From NCBI RefSeq assembly GCF_900100545.1, contig NZ_FNDP01000004.1, positions 124,001 to 188,000 on the forward strand: 64,000 nt of DNA, in the 5' to 3' direction. Below are positions 50,201 to 60,900 of this stretch, piece after piece (position 1 is the stretch's first letter; each line of letters begins with the position of its first letter). Source of the stretch: Pseudobutyrivibrio sp. 49 (lineage in GTDB: Bacteria > Bacillota > Clostridia > Lachnospirales > Lachnospiraceae). The translations under genes and the position numbers were made by a program. The notes beneath the pieces are model-generated. The model saw nothing but the letters and a program-made list of their open reading frames with translations, ran no database searches and was not told the DNA's origin.

Positions 50201-51866
50201 CAGAAGTTTTACCAGAACCATTAGCGCCATAAAACAGATTAATTTGGCCAAAGTCCATCTTCATTCCATCAAAACAAAACTCCCTAAAATCTGAGGAGCT
50301 TAACGACTTAACCCACTTAATCAATGGAACTTTAGATACTGACATTTTTTTGTAGTCTTCATCAATCAGGTAATGCGAATCAAATCTATCTCCTGATAAA
50401 TAGTTTTCTACATTTCTTTTTAGATATGTCTCAGTTAAACAACCTGTCAAATGAACAGCTTCAAGTATCTTTCCCCATGTTCTTACTGGATCAATATTCT
50501 CATTATCCTGAATGCCAACAGTTTGCTGTACACCATTTATAAATGTTATAGCAGATTCAGGCCTGAATACGTATTTTCTACCATTTACGCGATTGGCTTC
50601 TATTGCCTGTATAGGAATATTAAACGCATCTTCATCAATGATATAAATCATATAGATGCTAGAATATTCACGTCTTAAAGAGTAAGCCACCTGGTAAATA
50701 GAATGATTCAAATTTGTCCATTCTTCTGAATCATCTGTAATGCTACTTAATACATCATCTGCCTGGAATATTAAAACATATATATCAGTCTCATCTTTTT
50801 TCGTTGTAAAGTAACATGTAAATCCATTAACTTTTCGTTGCTTTATAATAGTTAAATGGCTCTTTCTGAGAATAAATTCTGGTACATTATTTATTCTTAG
50901 ATTTATGAATTCATCTTTCTCATGAGACTTTTGTTCCTTTTCACCACTTAGTGAGCTGTCTTCTGAATCAAAATTTTCTTCTAAATTATCCTCATCTTCA
51001 TCGAAATCATCACCTAAAATTACCTCATCTTCATCGAAATCATTATCTTCTTCTCCATCATCTTCGATGATTTCATCAAGATCGTCGTCTTCTAACTCTA
51101 CAAGTTCTTCAAGATCATCATCTTCAAATTCATCAATTTCAATAAGATCTAAATAATCATCATTATATGGTAGATTATTGACTTCCTTAATTTTGTTTAT
51201 AGAAAATGAACGGTTAAAACTTGTAGGTGCTATATTGAACTTATATTTTTTTACAAATTCGCGCTGCTCTTCTATATTAAAGTTTAAAGACTCTGGACTA
51301 GCAGATGAAGCTTTTAATCCATCTAAAAATTTATCGAAATTTTCACAATCGTAGAGAACCTTAAAATCTTCTCTGTATTCAAAATTTGCGTGAACAGTAT
51401 ATGCAAGCGCCGTGAAATATGTAGCATTAATCATTAGCAGAGCATTACCATATACGTCAGTAGATTCACATATTGATTTAATGAGCTTAGTACTTGTAAA
51501 GAAAATAGCTTCATATACAAGTTTTATGTATTTAGAATCACGCAGCTTCTCTATTAGAGCAATTGATTGTGGAATATACAATTCCTCATCCAAAGATTCA
51601 TCATATTCCTTGTCAAAAAATCCTGTTAATTTTTCTAGCTCAAAATACTTCTCATATGCTCTAACGATCTTCTTTTGATAAGCATTGTCCATCTGCCCAT
51701 AATAGGTGGCAGCAATCCTTAAAATATCATATCGAATTAACTCATCAAACTCCTGCTTTGTAAATTTTTCTAGCAATTTGTCGTAGTCATTGAATGTAAT
51801 TTTCAATAGCTTTTCAAATTGCTCATTGATGTTAGGTGTCCCTGCTTTAATAATGTTATACTCCAT
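47265..51866 (-). CDS. Rad50/SMC-like ATPase with zinc hook and large N-terminal extension
   Basis: This 1,533-residue protein has residues 1-530 as an unrecognised domain containing an acidic linker (about 255-325). Then follows an SMC/Rad50 module: Walker A GANGSGKTSVLEAIEF near 550, long coiled coils, a zinc hook KCPLCGTKQ near 945, the returning coil, ABC signature STGQRATIAFA, and Walker B RFLLLDEPLATMD. A C-terminal tail of about 170 residues follows. The N-terminal fusion and BREX setting are unusual. ATG 51866 is chosen (GAGG nine bases upstream); GTG 51902 and ATG 51881 are alternatives. Confidence 0.78.
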   Translation of the reverse strand: MEYNIIKAGTPNINEQFEKLLKITFNDYDKLLEKFTKQEFDELIRYDILRIAATYYGQMDNAYQKKIVRAYEKYFELEKLTGFFDKEYDESLDEELYIPQSIALIEKLRDSKYIKLVYEAIFFTSTKLIKSICESTDVYGNALLMINATYFTALAYTVHANFEYREDFKVLYDCENFDKFLDGLKASSASPESLNFNIEEQREFVKKYKFNIAPTSFNRSFSINKIKEVNNLPYNDDYLDLIEIDEFEDDDLEELVELEDDDLDEIIEDDGEEDNDFDEDEVILGDDFDEDEDNLEENFDSEDSSLSGEKEQKSHEKDEFINLRINNVPEFILRKSHLTIIKQRKVNGFTCYFTTKKDETDIYVLIFQADDVLSSITDDSEEWTNLNHSIYQVAYSLRREYSSIYMIYIIDEDAFNIPIQAIEANRVNGRKYVFRPESAITFINGVQQTVGIQDNENIDPVRTWGKILEAVHLTGCLTETYLKRNVENYLSGDRFDSHYLIDEDYKKMSVSKVPLIKWVKSLSSSDFREFCFDGMKMDFGQINLFYGANGSGKTSVLEAIEFALTGEIRRIKDFNKKMDVLRHVPTVYVYNREAGVERFTPRDSAKNSKEIERVWYGVPSGRNKTTLNQNFGRFNAFDSEAAYKFIHESDNTDSSFAVMFGNLLFGDDVVDYEKKWTRYKKAFEESFDDIRENLDNARTMKRIYEDSLKHADRTNHSGEIEQILPKTFYKKLEEIPKKGIERYKKIQSDFELTGKYCRVLNRYEQNEDKLGNILKHIEQVKLDNADIESKKAKSNEAIQLFMSKIQGVKTHSFENDKAISAIENGATLLKNKSEEWEDVKRILSDQKSIAMLSELLEEQEHINNLLELINTIERYPKVVNFLKMPSFDNLSEEDYEKYSEELDSLTSKKKDLELEYTLKKARFSSEEQNYIELRKIGQQLIHDEKCPLCGTKQKSKDALLELIQNATAQTSEKDGMDALIEEIQTLEHKIADISHKLSQDDLVAEAKSTIYKIADDLILIKDYFTDDDYSSLAKLLDKKKDLVKKEIEIKAQIQVLNSQGFSEKNISYCKDFEENDSVYKSFKESNEKSFEAYITKLMADNESQRRKLEDTKDKLSQEIIDLEHNIEIEKNNISQYDLQLETSNLDKLNDILQSIEMVKEAFDLNSEISLKEWLLVYNSASDKIDLEVERLERASMVEFEEQQLRDYTAAVNRLTPQLERCSKAVAAFEKMPSLSSFVEGKIKDNISNISTFFTQMHHSDDFRELGVDEEGIYAIRGINDSMARTYEMSTGQRATIAFATMLSLYIAADTAPRFLLLDEPLATMDKDQVRHVLKMLADFAKGGTQIFFTTANGEMIAEFKNAFSKTDFDYKEYEFQKRSNTSVRIIEHSINDVPTIEDLSRDDIILDFSQMEEIRNILTRNQKKLLSTEELEEMHSLAQDNNNLNDAPTADNISSFKQMLIGDELNVLNAVLEATTVSSDKLGALASAYNIQEIVDGINSKAVDFYGETIIDDNNDTPVIYEDYLQDIKSLLK

Positions 51867-51895
51867 ACCCTTATTCCTCATTAAAACTTTATTTA

Positions 51896-54412
51896 TTACC
51901 ACCCAAAATCATCTGCGAATGTTAAATCCATAATAACTGGATGTCTAAATAATTCTAATCCCGTATTATCATCTATCACTACTAAATAATACTGCTTATT
52001 TTTGTCATATTTTTGATTTTTAAAATTAAATCTCAATCTAAATATACGCTTTGCAGAATCAGGTTCCCTGCTATCGGCCACATAAATATTCTCATTAGAA
52101 ATACGTTCATCATCCTCAGACATAAATACAAGTCGATAAGTTGTTTCTTTTACAGTATCGCTAACTGGCTCTGACTGAATAAAGTCCATACCAGTAATCA
52201 AATTTGTTATCTTCTGCACCATACTTACAAGGCTGATTGATGCAGGCTTTGTCTCCATATGGCCACGTTCCATCTTGATATCAAGTACCGGAATAATCAT
52301 TTCCTGTGGTGATGAACCACCATGAACAAAGTTCTGACCTCCACCAGAAACCTTGAATACATTGCTGCTTGTTGGGAATGAAACAACCTTGTCATCCTCA
52401 TATCCGAGCACATATCCTAAGCCTATATTTGCTACACCATCTTCTGTAATAGCACTTTTAGATACGATATACCTACGGTTAATCCAAGCATCTTTTCCGT
52501 TCACACCGCCAATCTTATCACTCTCAGAAATCTTCTCTCTCTTATAAACGAAGCCATGATCTGATGTGACTATGAATCTGTATGTATTTGCATTTGTAGA
52601 AATCTTTCTTATCAAGTCTGAGATCTCTTTAAGTGCCTCTTCACATGCAACAAATACCTCATCCTCTGTATTTGCCTTATCACCTCTGGCATCAATTTGA
52701 TTATGGTATACATAAACAACTTGTTTACCGGTAAAGATATTTCTTAAATCTGTTTTCTTAAGATTTTTGATATCATCAAACTGTACACAGATGCTATCCT
52801 TGCAATGCCCCTGAAGCACCGTCTGTCTACCGGCTAAATCGTTACAAAGCACATCATCAGCATAAACTTCATAATCATCTCTCATTTCAAGAGTCTTATG
52901 CGGTAAAAGTGCAGCCATGCCAAGTCTTGTATATGAAGGCAATGAACTCATCATAGGCGAAAGCTTAGCCGTACAGCGGGGATCATCCTTCATTTGATTA
53001 AATAATTCTCTACCAACCTCATATCGCATCGCATCTGAAATAATAACAACAGTTCTTTCTTTTGACTGATTTACAAATCCATTGTAGAAATTGCGCTGTA
53101 ATGGAAGAACTACAAGACCATCCTCTCCGCAGAATGCAGTATTCCATCTTGGAATTAAGTCGTTAAGATACTCGTTGGTATAAATATTTTCTACAAGAGT
53201 CTGCAGCTCCTCGTAGCCAGTTGTGTCTTCAATCTGATCATAGTAAAAGTAGAATTTTCTATACGCCATATCAATCAGACAATCTTCAGATTCATACTTT
53301 TTCACTATGCTCTTCATATCATCACTACCGCCATAATTTGCAGCATTTACAATGGTTAATGCATTCTCAAGCATTTCATAGGCATTCTCATAAACCTCTC
53401 CAAAATGCATCTTTGAACGCTTATCGCATATTTGAAGCAAATCCATTTCATCAAGCTTTGCTCCGACATCCTCTGATATTAAGCGTTCAGTAATCCACTT
53501 AAGAATCAGTTCATCAACATATGAAAAAGCATCTAGGTGAACAATATCTTCTGGGTTGTATTTTGCTAAATTGTCTTCTACTTTAAGACCTTTTGCTACA
53601 TGAGTAGATAATCTATCATAATCTTCTTTGTAAAGAACACTATTCATCAGGTTATCAAGAAATGCTATTACATTTCCCTGCTTCATAGATACAAAACTTC
53701 GCCAAGATGCTGGAACTTCGCCCTGTAGATATCTTGCAGCGTATGTTACAAATAGAGTAACTATTAGCCTTTCCAAAGAAGGATCTGCGTCTACATAGCC
53801 GAATTGCTGCTCACAAAGTTTCCAGAAAGCTCCAAGAAGCTCATATTTATCCATTTCCTCAAGGTACTTATTATCTTCAACATCTCCCTCTGTGATAACA
53901 ATACGAACCACCTCTTCAAAAGAACATGTTCTGGTTTTACATACAGCGCTCAATAACCCTACTAGGATGTTCTCTTCATTGAAGTTCTCAATCTCAAGGT
54001 CATAAAAACGCTGTGTTCTATCCTTATTAGCAAAGAACTTAATGTGTTTCTCTATTACATGTTTATATTTTTCTTCAATTCCCAAATCCACTGAAAGCAA
54101 GGAAGCTCTATCTGCAAAGAATCTCTTAGAATAAAGCATCGTATCTTCCAGATGATTATCCTTTATTTCTGGCTTTGGAAATGGTGCGTATATAAGATAA
54201 TTAGTTGTTGTATCCTCCCTCTCAAGGAAATACTTCGTATAAAACTGATTATCCTTTTCAAGCTTATATACTTTGGCATTATCAAGTTCAACTAAATCCA
54301 TATCTTCTTCAAATTCAGCCTTATCGTCATACCAAAAAACAAGCTTACGTGTTTCGCCTGTAAACTCAGTGTTAAGCCTATCTATTATTTGTTTTAAATT
54401 TAGCTCTGCCAT
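51896..54412 (-). CDS. pglZ: BREX-1 alkaline-phosphatase-superfamily protein PglZ
   Basis: This 838-residue protein begins AELNLKQIIDRLNTEFTGETRKLVFWYDD, as in BREX-1 PglZ (type A). It carries the metal-binding VVIISDAMRYEVG near residue 457 and IVTSDHGFVYKR near 620. PglZ is required for BREX modification and defence in known systems, although its substrate is unsettled. I chose ATG 54412; TTG 54418 is possible. The length is normal. Confidence 0.93.
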   Translation of the reverse strand: MAELNLKQIIDRLNTEFTGETRKLVFWYDDKAEFEEDMDLVELDNAKVYKLEKDNQFYTKYFLEREDTTTNYLIYAPFPKPEIKDNHLEDTMLYSKRFFADRASLLSVDLGIEEKYKHVIEKHIKFFANKDRTQRFYDLEIENFNEENILVGLLSAVCKTRTCSFEEVVRIVITEGDVEDNKYLEEMDKYELLGAFWKLCEQQFGYVDADPSLERLIVTLFVTYAARYLQGEVPASWRSFVSMKQGNVIAFLDNLMNSVLYKEDYDRLSTHVAKGLKVEDNLAKYNPEDIVHLDAFSYVDELILKWITERLISEDVGAKLDEMDLLQICDKRSKMHFGEVYENAYEMLENALTIVNAANYGGSDDMKSIVKKYESEDCLIDMAYRKFYFYYDQIEDTTGYEELQTLVENIYTNEYLNDLIPRWNTAFCGEDGLVVLPLQRNFYNGFVNQSKERTVVIISDAMRYEVGRELFNQMKDDPRCTAKLSPMMSSLPSYTRLGMAALLPHKTLEMRDDYEVYADDVLCNDLAGRQTVLQGHCKDSICVQFDDIKNLKKTDLRNIFTGKQVVYVYHNQIDARGDKANTEDEVFVACEEALKEISDLIRKISTNANTYRFIVTSDHGFVYKREKISESDKIGGVNGKDAWINRRYIVSKSAITEDGVANIGLGYVLGYEDDKVVSFPTSSNVFKVSGGGQNFVHGGSSPQEMIIPVLDIKMERGHMETKPASISLVSMVQKITNLITGMDFIQSEPVSDTVKETTYRLVFMSEDDERISNENIYVADSREPDSAKRIFRLRFNFKNQKYDKNKQYYLVVIDDNTGLELFRHPVIMDLTFADDFGW

Positions 54413-54427
54413 AAACAAATCATCCTT

Positions 54428-55303
54428 TTATTCTTTCTTTTTATGATCAGATATCATGTATTCGCAGAAAGTTATTGATGCATTCATAACTAATCTTGCT
54501 TCAGATTCTCGAATATTAATTCTTTTTGAACCTACTCCATGTGCATCACTATTAGCATTTCTCATTTCAGCAACTGCATGTACAATCTTCTCAAGTCCGC
54601 CAAGTAAACTATTAACTCTTGCATCATATTCTTTCGATTGTTTCATTCCATATAGTGTTTTAACTTGATTATAGAGTTTTATTAAATCCCCCTTTGAAAC
54701 TATATCCTCTTTATTATCTTCCAAAATCTGAACTAATACTTCCTCCATCAAGGTTCGTGATTTTGTTACAACGCTATCATAATTTCCTTCACTAAGATCT
54801 TTATTACATCTCTCTTTCAATCCTTGTACATATGACAATGAATATACATCAAACTTTGGAGTATCTATTTTAACTTTCTTTCCTATTTCGTTAATGTAAA
54901 AATGTCCATTAATATACTGTAATTCATGCCTAGACATCTTGATTAAATCATTAATATACTCGATTGCCTTCGGAAATATCATTTTATATACTGTGTCAAT
55001 TTCCTCAAGTGTCCCTAGTTCTCTAAGATTTTCAAATCTATCTTCACAAAATATATACTTTAAAAATTCTTCTGTTCGATTATTCTCTATTGCAAAATCC
55101 ATTAGTGCCGATATATATTCCCACCGACTACCACATGGTATTTCTGTCATTCCAAAATTGATGCACATATTATGTAACTCAGTTCCAGTATAATAAGGCA
55201 TTCCATATTCTTTACCATTATATGTAATTAAATCCGGTCCATTTCCTTGAAGAAACTCATATATGTCTTTTCTTCTAAGGAGCTTAAAATCTTCTATATT
55301 CAA
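54428..55303 (-). CDS. Abortive-infection C-terminal (HEPN-like) protein inside BREX operon
   Basis: This 291-residue protein starts at TTG 55303 with GGGGAG upstream. The C-terminal part (about 170-285) matches the Abi-C domain: YDSVVTKSRTLMEEVLVQILE and the conserved RNANSDAHG, which satisfies the HEPN RNase R-x6-H pattern. The N-terminal 165 residues are of unknown fold. It is placed between the second pglX and pglZ with 14- and 15-base gaps, so it must share their transcript. It could be a suicide RNase triggered when BREX fails. Confidence 0.78.
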   Translation of the reverse strand: MNIEDFKLLRRKDIYEFLQGNGPDLITYNGKEYGMPYYTGTELHNMCINFGMTEIPCGSRWEYISALMDFAIENNRTEEFLKYIFCEDRFENLRELGTLEEIDTVYKMIFPKAIEYINDLIKMSRHELQYINGHFYINEIGKKVKIDTPKFDVYSLSYVQGLKERCNKDLSEGNYDSVVTKSRTLMEEVLVQILEDNKEDIVSKGDLIKLYNQVKTLYGMKQSKEYDARVNSLLGGLEKIVHAVAEMRNANSDAHGVGSKRINIRESEARLVMNASITFCEYMISDHKKKE

Positions 55304-55317
55304 AATAACACTCCCCT

Positions 55318-57927
55318 CTAAATTAAAGGATGCTTTTTAAAATCCCACGAAGTTTCAAACGAATCCCAGTCTTCTTTTGAAAGACTTACATTCATCTCAG
55401 TAATTTGTTCTACCTCTTCTTCCTTATCTAGTTTACAAGGTATTTTAATTACTGTACCACTATTAAAATCTAAGTTCGGTGCTATTATCTTGATAAAATA
55501 AGACGCCACTACTGAATTCATCAATCCAAGGTAATAATCAATATTTCCATGTTTTGCAAAGCACATAGAGCCTTTTGTATTATATGCAAATCCTTTAGGA
55601 CTTTTTCGTAATCCAAATTTATTTGATAACGTCGACCATGTTATACCCTCTTTAAAAAAATAATCCGGATCGCCAGTTCTAATAGCTTTATTCTTCGTAC
55701 GATCACTAATCATTTTTTTTAAGGAAATTACATATTCATGTACTCCATACCACTTTCTATATCCACCACCTTTATGAAGTGGTATCCAATCTTTATGAGT
55801 AATCTGCTCTACACTCTCTGCTGTTCTATTAAAATCAAAATCATTAACTTCATACCAAAGTTTTAAATAAAGATCATTATTCCCGGCTACTAACCCAGCC
55901 TTAGGAATCAACTCGTCACTTAATGTTTTACCTTTCAAAATTTTTAAATCCTTATCGCTACAAGGGTATGTAAATTCTGAGCCTTCTGTATCCAAAAATA
56001 TCTCATTATCATGAATGAAAAGCTTATCATTATAATCTTTTTCTGTAATACAGTCACTCTTTGAACTTATATTAGATAAATCAACATAAGTAGTTTTGTA
56101 TTTTTCAATCTTGTCTCTAAACACAAACGCTACTGTACCAAAGCCTGCCTCGAAGGCATCAGCTCCTAAAGGCAATATACTTTCAAATGATTCTGTCGAT
56201 AGGATTTCTTTTCTCATTGAAATATAACTTGATAAACTTAGCCAACTGTCACCCGTAACAAGTGCTGAAAATCCAAATGCATTTTTCATCATGGCTGCCT
56301 TTTTTATAAATATGGCATAAAAATCATATCTATACTTCAAGTAATGCTCCTTAGAATACTCCACGAGTTTCTCACTCATATTCCCCATGTATGGAGGATT
56401 TGTTATTACAGCGTCATATTTTTGAATCATATTCCTGGCCTGCAGAATTAGAGGCGTAACGTCGTTAATAATTGCTTCACTATTTAGTGCATCAAACATA
56501 TTTTCATAACTGTTTTTTTCTTTTATTTCACTAACTTTACGTTCTAACTCGTCTAATTCTGCATCGGTAATATCAAGTGTTAAAATCGAACCATATTCCT
56601 TAGCATCAACAAAAGCATTAATTAATCTTTCTCCTATTCCACCTGATTCGCCAAGACTTTCAAGCGCTGCCATATCAATCCCATTGCTTTCTCTAATAGC
56701 ATATACGTTACAAATCGCACCATCATTTAAGATTCTACGATTATACTGTCTTGCCTTCATTAACACAGCAAAATAAGCGAGCTGTGCAGCTCGTTCATCG
56801 ATATCTAATCCAAAAAGATTGTTTTCAAGAATACTCTTTGCAGCATCTCTTTGTGTATATCCGGCTGATTCATAAATCTGCATAAGTACATCAAATGCAT
56901 ATACCAAAATATGCCCACTACCCATGCATGGATCTATGACTTTGATATCCTCCGGTGAGAGTTTTGCATATTCTTTTCTTATTTCATCTAACTGTGCTTG
57001 AACATCAGCTTCCTGCTCAACCTCGTCAAGATAATACTTCCATCCGGTCTTTAACGAATCATTTGGATGTCCCTCAATCCAAAGCCTACCAAGACTGTTT
57101 TCTACCATGTAGCGCACAATCCAATCTGGAGTAAATAACTGTGTCGCTGATGGAATACGCTCTTTAGTAACCTTTACATTATTCTTTAGAAGAGCAAATG
57201 TTTCATCCTTAAGCTCTGAATTGTAGTACTGATAAAGCCAGCCAATTATCTCTACCTGGCCCCCCTTTTCAATATTAAAATCATCCTCTTCAATATCATG
57301 CACAAGATGGTAGACTACACCGTCCTGGTCTACAAATGACACATTAAGTAGTAGCTCTGAATAATCGCTTGTATTCTCAAATAGCCTTGGAAGCATAGAA
57401 TGCAGGACATTACACTGCTTTATGAAGAGCAACCTAAAGCATTCATCCAGTTTATTATCATTTTTAAGCTCAATAATCTGCTGTTTCTCAACTTCAGTCA
57501 GTTCCAACTCAGCATCAAAAGGAGTTGTTACAATATCGGGTTCTAGCTTTCCTGTTTCTGATGAAAGTACTCTTACATGCGCGGGCATATAGTCATTTAC
57601 TTCCATGAAACGTACAGCAATCAGACGATTGAACCATGTGTAAGCAACCTCTTCAATCACACTGCTATATGCGGTTGCATAGTCTGATTCTTTCTCTTTC
57701 TGTCTAATGATATCTACAAGCCCTTTACGCTGCTTAATCTCTTCACCACGAATGGCATATGGCTCCGCTGTTCCTATATCATAAAACTCTACATCAAGAG
57801 TAGACTGAGAAAGCGCATCAGAAATTCCTTCTGATGTAATCCCCATAAGACCTGCTTTATAACTAACATCTGCTATTAACTTGTTTCTTGCCCATATAGC
57901 AAAATTTCTGATTGCTGTTTTATTCAC
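55318..57927 (-). CDS. pglX: Second PglX-type adenine methyltransferase, short form
   Basis: This 869-residue paralogue of the upstream PglX starts at GTG 57927 with GAGG upstream. The first 420 residues are very similar to it (same start MNKTAIRNFAIWARNKLIAD, motif I DPCMGSGHILVYAFD near 331), then NPPYMG near 508 and a different specificity region. It ends right after SKEDWDSFETSWDF, where the full-length protein continues for about 340 more residues. The methyltransferase core is intact, so it may give the system a second recognition sequence. Confidence 0.88.
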   Translation of the reverse strand: MNKTAIRNFAIWARNKLIADVSYKAGLMGITSEGISDALSQSTLDVEFYDIGTAEPYAIRGEEIKQRKGLVDIIRQKEKESDYATAYSSVIEEVAYTWFNRLIAVRFMEVNDYMPAHVRVLSSETGKLEPDIVTTPFDAELELTEVEKQQIIELKNDNKLDECFRLLFIKQCNVLHSMLPRLFENTSDYSELLLNVSFVDQDGVVYHLVHDIEEDDFNIEKGGQVEIIGWLYQYYNSELKDETFALLKNNVKVTKERIPSATQLFTPDWIVRYMVENSLGRLWIEGHPNDSLKTGWKYYLDEVEQEADVQAQLDEIRKEYAKLSPEDIKVIDPCMGSGHILVYAFDVLMQIYESAGYTQRDAAKSILENNLFGLDIDERAAQLAYFAVLMKARQYNRRILNDGAICNVYAIRESNGIDMAALESLGESGGIGERLINAFVDAKEYGSILTLDITDAELDELERKVSEIKEKNSYENMFDALNSEAIINDVTPLILQARNMIQKYDAVITNPPYMGNMSEKLVEYSKEHYLKYRYDFYAIFIKKAAMMKNAFGFSALVTGDSWLSLSSYISMRKEILSTESFESILPLGADAFEAGFGTVAFVFRDKIEKYKTTYVDLSNISSKSDCITEKDYNDKLFIHDNEIFLDTEGSEFTYPCSDKDLKILKGKTLSDELIPKAGLVAGNNDLYLKLWYEVNDFDFNRTAESVEQITHKDWIPLHKGGGYRKWYGVHEYVISLKKMISDRTKNKAIRTGDPDYFFKEGITWSTLSNKFGLRKSPKGFAYNTKGSMCFAKHGNIDYYLGLMNSVVASYFIKIIAPNLDFNSGTVIKIPCKLDKEEEVEQITEMNVSLSKEDWDSFETSWDFKKHPLI

Positions 57928-57943
57928 TGTCTCACCTCAATAA

Positions 57944-60900
57944 TTAATTCTTTTTGAAGTCCTTAAACTTCTTATCATCCATCATGATAGCTTTGCTGTC
58001 TGCAAGAACTTCATAAAGCTTGCCATCAGTTCCAAGCTGTACTTTTTTGTAGTTATACTTAACACCATCATCAAGATCTAGTTCTGTTCTTGCGAGTGCC
58101 AAATGTCCAATCTTTTCATCATAATCACGACATTCCTTGAGCTGCTTCTGAAGCTTTTCTTTACGCTTTGTTGCAGCACCAACTTCACGACTATTAGTAC
58201 TATGATCTATCATGTCCTGCATACGTCCAATCTCTGATTCATATACGCGCTGCATTCTATGTAGATAATCCACACGTAAATTTCCAATTGTATCAGCATT
58301 GTATCTGTGGAGATAAATCAATGCCTTAAATCCATTCTGTTTTCCGCTGTCAAAAAGCCAATAAATAGGTCTTTTACCTGAACCTGTAACTGAATATGTT
58401 TGGCAATGATCCTTAAAGAAATCGGATACAAAATAATTTCTAATAATCTCTCGTGATGAATTACCTTTATTTCCAAGAGCTTGTGCTATAAAATCTAAAT
58501 TCTGCTCTAAAGTATCTTCGCCGTATACCTTTTTAAGCCACTCAACAAGAAGGCCTACAATATCATCCTCAAAATATTCCTCATCAGTGATAGGCAGAAT
58601 GTTGTCTGCATCAGGAATAAATGTCTTGTACTTACTTGCATCCCATTCGCCGCCTGCATAAGCAAGACCTTCTACATCAAGTGAATAACGTCCGAACATA
58701 CAACCTACTGCATATGAAAGAAGGCTCTTAATATCGCGTTGTAAATCTGCTTTTCGAACAGTTACATCCTTATCTTCTACCTCTGGAGTAAGCTCATCCT
58801 GTAAACCATAGATATCTATAAATATACGATTAAGTTCTTCCTCGTTTGCCTTAAGCTGATTGAAACGATTATCACACTCAGCTTCCCATTCTTTGTATTT
58901 ATCTGAAATTAATCTTCCCATTGTGTCTCCTTTACACAAAGCGTGACATTGATAATCCCAAGAGGTCTCACTAGAATCCCAGTCCTCTTTCGATATGTCA
59001 ATTGCCACTTTTACTTTTTCATCAATATCTTGTCTTAATTCTATTTTTACTGGGGTTTTACCTAAAGGGCCTTCATGATAATCTAATGTTGGCGATATCA
59101 TCTGCAAAAAACACTGCATTACTGGAGAATTATACAATCCTAAAAGATAGTATAACTTTTCGTCCTCTGTAAAACACATAGAGCCCTTTGTTTCAAAAAT
59201 AAATCCACTTGGAACATATCTCATTCCAAACAAACCCGAGGCTATAGTTGACCAAGTCATACCTTTGTGAAAATATAAATCTCTATTGATAACTCTTCCG
59301 TTCGATTTAACCCTAACATTAGGGGTGTTATCTATGTAATCGCAAATTGTTTTTCCACCATTTTCGTAGTTTACAATATAGTCGGCATTCCCGTACCAAC
59401 GTCTAAATGTGCCTCCCTTTGTTACCGGAAACCACTTTTTATTGCTAGCAATTGCTTCATCTTGCGAAAGCATACCGTATCCTATTTTCCCATATGTCAC
59501 TTCCGTCCAAAGTCTTAAAAATAGATCATTATTTGTAGTGGCAAGACCTTGTCTTGGTCTAGCAACATCATAAAGAATTTTATTACCAAAAGCTGCAAGC
59601 AAAGCTTCTGATGCCCAATATGCAAAAGTTTTTCCTGGAATCCTTGCAAAATTCTCCTGTGAAATACAGAATTGATTTTTACCCTCTAAAAACATATGCT
59701 CTTTAGCATCTTGAGACGTTCCATCCACTAGCCTTCGGTATACGCCCTTATACCCTTTTTCATATCTTTTAGCCAGTACAAAGCTCGCAGTTTGTACCAC
59801 CTCCCCACCAATTTCTTCAAAAGCTCTTGAACCCAAGTGTGCCATATTACACACATCATAATTTAAAACTTCATTTCTTAGCTTCTCAAAACTCGTCAAA
59901 AATAACCATGCTTGCTGCGTTATCATCGCAACATATCCTGAACCGATTGACATTTTCAAGCTTTTTTCTACAAAAATAGAAAATAAATCTGTCTTGCTAT
60001 TAGGATAATTTTTGGTTACATACTCTATTAACTTTTTTCCACCTTTACTAGGAGAAAAATATGGTGGATTAGTTGAGACCACCTCATATTTTCTCTCCAT
60101 TTTCTCCCCAATAGCAATTATCTCCTGTAATCGATCCTGTGTCTCATCAATACCAATAGTATCTAATGATATCTGTCCTTCTACGCTATTCTTAACAGCA
60201 AACCTTCTAAGCAACTCCCAATCATATTTTTCTACATCAAGAATAGAACCATATTCCTTGGCGTCTCTAAAAGTATCAAGTAACCTTGTTACCTGGTTCA
60301 TTGCATCATTTTTTTCAATTTCATTTAAATCAGCTCCAAAATACTTAAGCTGATTTCTATTTATGCTATTGCTATCCTGGATGGAATAAACATGGCATGG
60401 TGTATCTGCAGATAATATCCTTCTGTTATACTGCCTTGCCTTCATCATGACAGCAAAATAAGCCATTTGATATGCTCTATCATCGATATCTAAACCATAC
60501 AAGTTATTCTCTAAAATGCTCTTAGCTGCATCCCTCTGTGAATAACCTGCTGACTCATATATCTGCATAAGAACATCAAATGCATATACGAGAATATGAC
60601 CACTTCCCATACATGGATCTATGAAATGGATATCTTCTGGATTAAGCTTTGCATACTCCGCATGAATCTCATTAAGTTTATTTTGAACATCTGGCTCCTG
60701 TTCTGCTTCTTCAAGATAATACTTCCATCCAGCTTTTAGAGAATCATTTGGATGTCCTTCTACCCAAATACGGCCAAGGCTGTTCTCCACCATGTAACGA
60801 ACAATCCAATCCGGTGTAAATAGCTGTGTTACTGCTGGAATTTCTTCTTTTGAAATCTTTCCATTCTTAGCAAAGGCTTCATTTTTAGGCTCAGTATTGT

